A program made the position numbers and the translations under genes. The notes below the pieces were generated by a model. It was not told where the DNA came from, searched no databases, and was given only the letters and a program-made list of their open reading frames with translations. Of a DNA stretch of 5,499 nt, positions 4,719 through 5,499 are shown in pieces. Every line of letters begins with the position of its first letter. The first letter of the stretch is position 1. This DNA is from an uncultured Lachnospiraceae bacterium (GTDB taxonomy: Bacteria; Bacillota; Clostridia; Lachnospirales; Lachnospiraceae): NCBI GenBank assembly GCA_910578715.1, contig CAJTRL010000081.1, positions 1 through 5,499 of the forward strand, written 5' to 3'.

Positions 4719-5260
4719 GAGGAAGCGCCTCCTTTTCTGGCCGATGTCGTATGGCCGTTTTTTTGAAGCTGTGTTTTCAGTCTGAGTTTTTCCCGGTGCA
4801 TACGGCTTCGAATCGTGCTTTCATTGATATGCAGAAGGTCCGCAATTTCCCGCGTGGTCAGTTCTTCGCCGTAATAGAGCTGGAAACAGAGCCGGTTTTC
4901 GTCCGATACATAGGAAAGAAGTTCGCGGAATCGGAAAAGCGGCGTATCGACTTCCTGTGTTTCGTCAAAGAGCTGCTCCGAAATCTCTTCCAGCGGAATA
5001 TAGTTTTTATTTCTGTTGTAAATATGGTTACAGTTGTTTAGCAGGATTCGAATCAGCCATGTTTTGAAATAGCGCGGCTCTTTCAGCGAAGAAAGATGTT
5101 CGTAAGCATCCAGTATCGTATCCTGTATGGCGTCGGCGACATCGGCCTCCTGTGAAAGATAGCCGTGTGCGATGCGCAGCAGGGAGTCGCTGTGTCTGTC
5201 CATCAGCGCTATAAATGCTTCTTTATCACCGCGCATTGCCTTTTTGACAAGTGTCAGCAT
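4715..5260 (-). CDS. ECF-family RNA polymerase sigma factor
   Basis: This is a 181-residue extracytoplasmic-function sigma-70 factor, which directs RNA polymerase to envelope or stress genes. Region 2 (about 18-85) includes the core-binding and -10 recognition helices (DVADAIQDTILDAYEHL, FKTWLIRILLNNCNH). Region 4 (about 112-163) has the -35 recognition helix-turn-helix LTTREIADLLHINESTIRSR followed by MHREKLRLK. Both domains are intact and there is no region 1 or 3, as is typical of the class. The start at 5260 is set by a GGAGG seven bases upstream. An in-frame ATG at 5362 would add 34 residues unlike the family and lies upstream of the candidate promoter. The downstream DUF4179 gene overlaps by four bases and is the likely cognate regulator. 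A candidate self-recognised promoter precedes the gene. Confidence 0.93.
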   Translation of the reverse strand: MLTLVKKAMRGDKEAFIALMDRHSDSLLRIAHGYLSQEADVADAIQDTILDAYEHLSSLKEPRYFKTWLIRILLNNCNHIYNRNKNYIPLEEISEQLFDETQEVDTPLFRFRELLSYVSDENRLCFQLYYGEELTTREIADLLHINESTIRSRMHREKLRLKTQLQKNGHTTSARKGGASS

Positions 5261-5323
5261 ATTCGCTCCTCCGTTTCCTAAAAAGTCCTGGATTAATAGA
5301 TATCGTATCATCCCTATGCTTAT

Positions 5324-5352
5324 TAGAGAATAGAAAACAGACTTTTGTTGCA
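5324..5352 (-). promoter_or_regulatory. Candidate autoregulatory ECF-type promoter of the sigma gene
   Basis: The minus strand has TGCAAC (5347-5352), a 17-base spacer and TCTCTA (5324-5329). An AAC-containing -35 is typical of ECF promoters, and such sigma genes commonly transcribe themselves. Transcription would begin around 5317, leaving a leader of roughly 57 bases. The assignment is inference from position and motif. Confidence 0.4.
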
Positions 5353-5375
5353 CCTCCCCCAAAAAATGGTATAAT
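5348..5375 (+). promoter_or_regulatory. Plus-strand promoter with extended -10, reading out of the window
   Basis: The plus strand has an extended -10 TGGTATAAT (5367-5375) with a TTGCAC hexamer (5348-5353) at a 16-base spacing. The predicted start, near 5382, coincides with the foot of the long hairpin. Its -35 overlaps the -35 of the opposing ECF-type promoter, so the two may compete. No gene is visible between it and the window end. Confidence 0.45.
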
Positions 5376-5376
5376 G

Positions 5377-5439
5377 TAATTAACGCAAAAGAAAAACAAG
5401 CGGCTGCGAAGCAGACATTTGTTTTTCTTGCGTTGATTA
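5377..5439. terminator. Long hairpin with A-tract/T-tract flanks, possibly a bidirectional terminator
   Basis: Bases 5377-5386 pair with 5430-5439 (one G-T wobble). After a two-base A bulge (5387-5388), 5389-5399 pair with 5419-5429 (GAAAAACAA with TTGTTTTTC). The apex holds CTGC-GAA-GCAG (5404-5414). A-rich and T-rich arms around a GC apex are typical of bidirectional terminators, here between the sigma operon and whatever lies to the right. If the plus-strand promoter is active, this would instead be the 5' end of its transcript. Confidence 0.5.
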
Positions 5440-5443
5440 ACGA

Positions 5444-5492
5444 GCAAACGTCCGATGAAATCGGACAGGGAGCGCTGAAAGCGCGGGTTTGC
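5444..5492. repeat. Three-way-junction inverted repeat element (REP-like)
   Basis: An outer stem GCAAAC (5444-5449) with GTTTGC (5487-5492) encloses two perfect hairpins: GTCCGAT-GAA-ATCGGAC (5450-5466) and GCGCT-GAA-AGCGC (5472-5484). Both have the same GAA triloop, also found at the apex of the neighbouring long hairpin. The compact design of nested palindromes without coding potential suggests an interspersed intergenic repeat or a structured RNA. The window ends 7 bases later, so its full extent is not seen. Confidence 0.6.
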
Positions 5493-5499
5493 GAGTGAA

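Noticed and set aside
5261..5362. Longer sigma factor start at 5362
   Set aside because: The additional 34 residues are not sigma-like, and GGAGG lies at ideal distance from the ATG at 5260.

Overview
The window looks like a chromosomal segment from a low-to-mid GC Gram-positive of the class Clostridia, most likely a Lachnospiraceae-type gut anaerobe. The evidence is the large Bacillus/Clostridium-type SRP RNA, the tadA-ffs gene order, the ECF sigma/DUF4179 regulator pair, strong AGGAGG-type ribosome binding sites and codon use. The family-level placement is inference. All recognisable genes lie on the minus strand, so the biological reading order is right to left.

Right to left: (1) 5261-5499 has no gene. 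It holds a long hairpin, two perfect short hairpins inside an outer stem, a candidate ECF-type promoter for the sigma gene and an overlapping plus-strand promoter with an extended -10. (2) 5260-3417 is a translationally coupled pair: an ECF sigma factor and a membrane-anchored DUF4179-type putative anti-sigma factor (ATGA overlap). (3) 3416-3256 is a regulatory intergenic region. It has six hexamers spaced exactly 11 bp apart, a promoter -10, and a 12-bp perfect inverted repeat bracketing that promoter. (4) 3255-3112 is a 47-residue small membrane protein. (5) 2998-1178 is a two-component system: a short KdpD-type sensor kinase (DUF4118 transmembrane domain, no N-terminal KdpD/USP part) followed by a KdpE-like OmpR-family regulator. 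Two 11-bp-spaced TTAACG sites sit upstream of its promoter. (6) 1066-413 is tadA, the tRNA adenosine deaminase, carrying an unusual C-terminal tail of 36-bp/12-residue tandem repeats. (7) 383-117 is ffs, the SRP RNA, with a near-perfect sigma-A promoter whose -35 overlaps the tadA stop codon. (8) 1-54 looks like the terminal inverted repeat of an IS256-family insertion sequence, inserted just downstream of ffs, where dnaX is usually found in Firmicutes.

The two halves of the window are an envelope-type sensing module (ECF/DUF4179) next to a KdpDE-like two-component system, and a conserved housekeeping block (tadA-ffs). The matching 11-bp-spaced TTAACG-like sites before the kinase gene and before the small membrane protein gene suggest that one OmpR-type regulator, probably the one encoded here, controls both. 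No kdpFABC potassium pump genes are visible, so the actual signal and target remain open.
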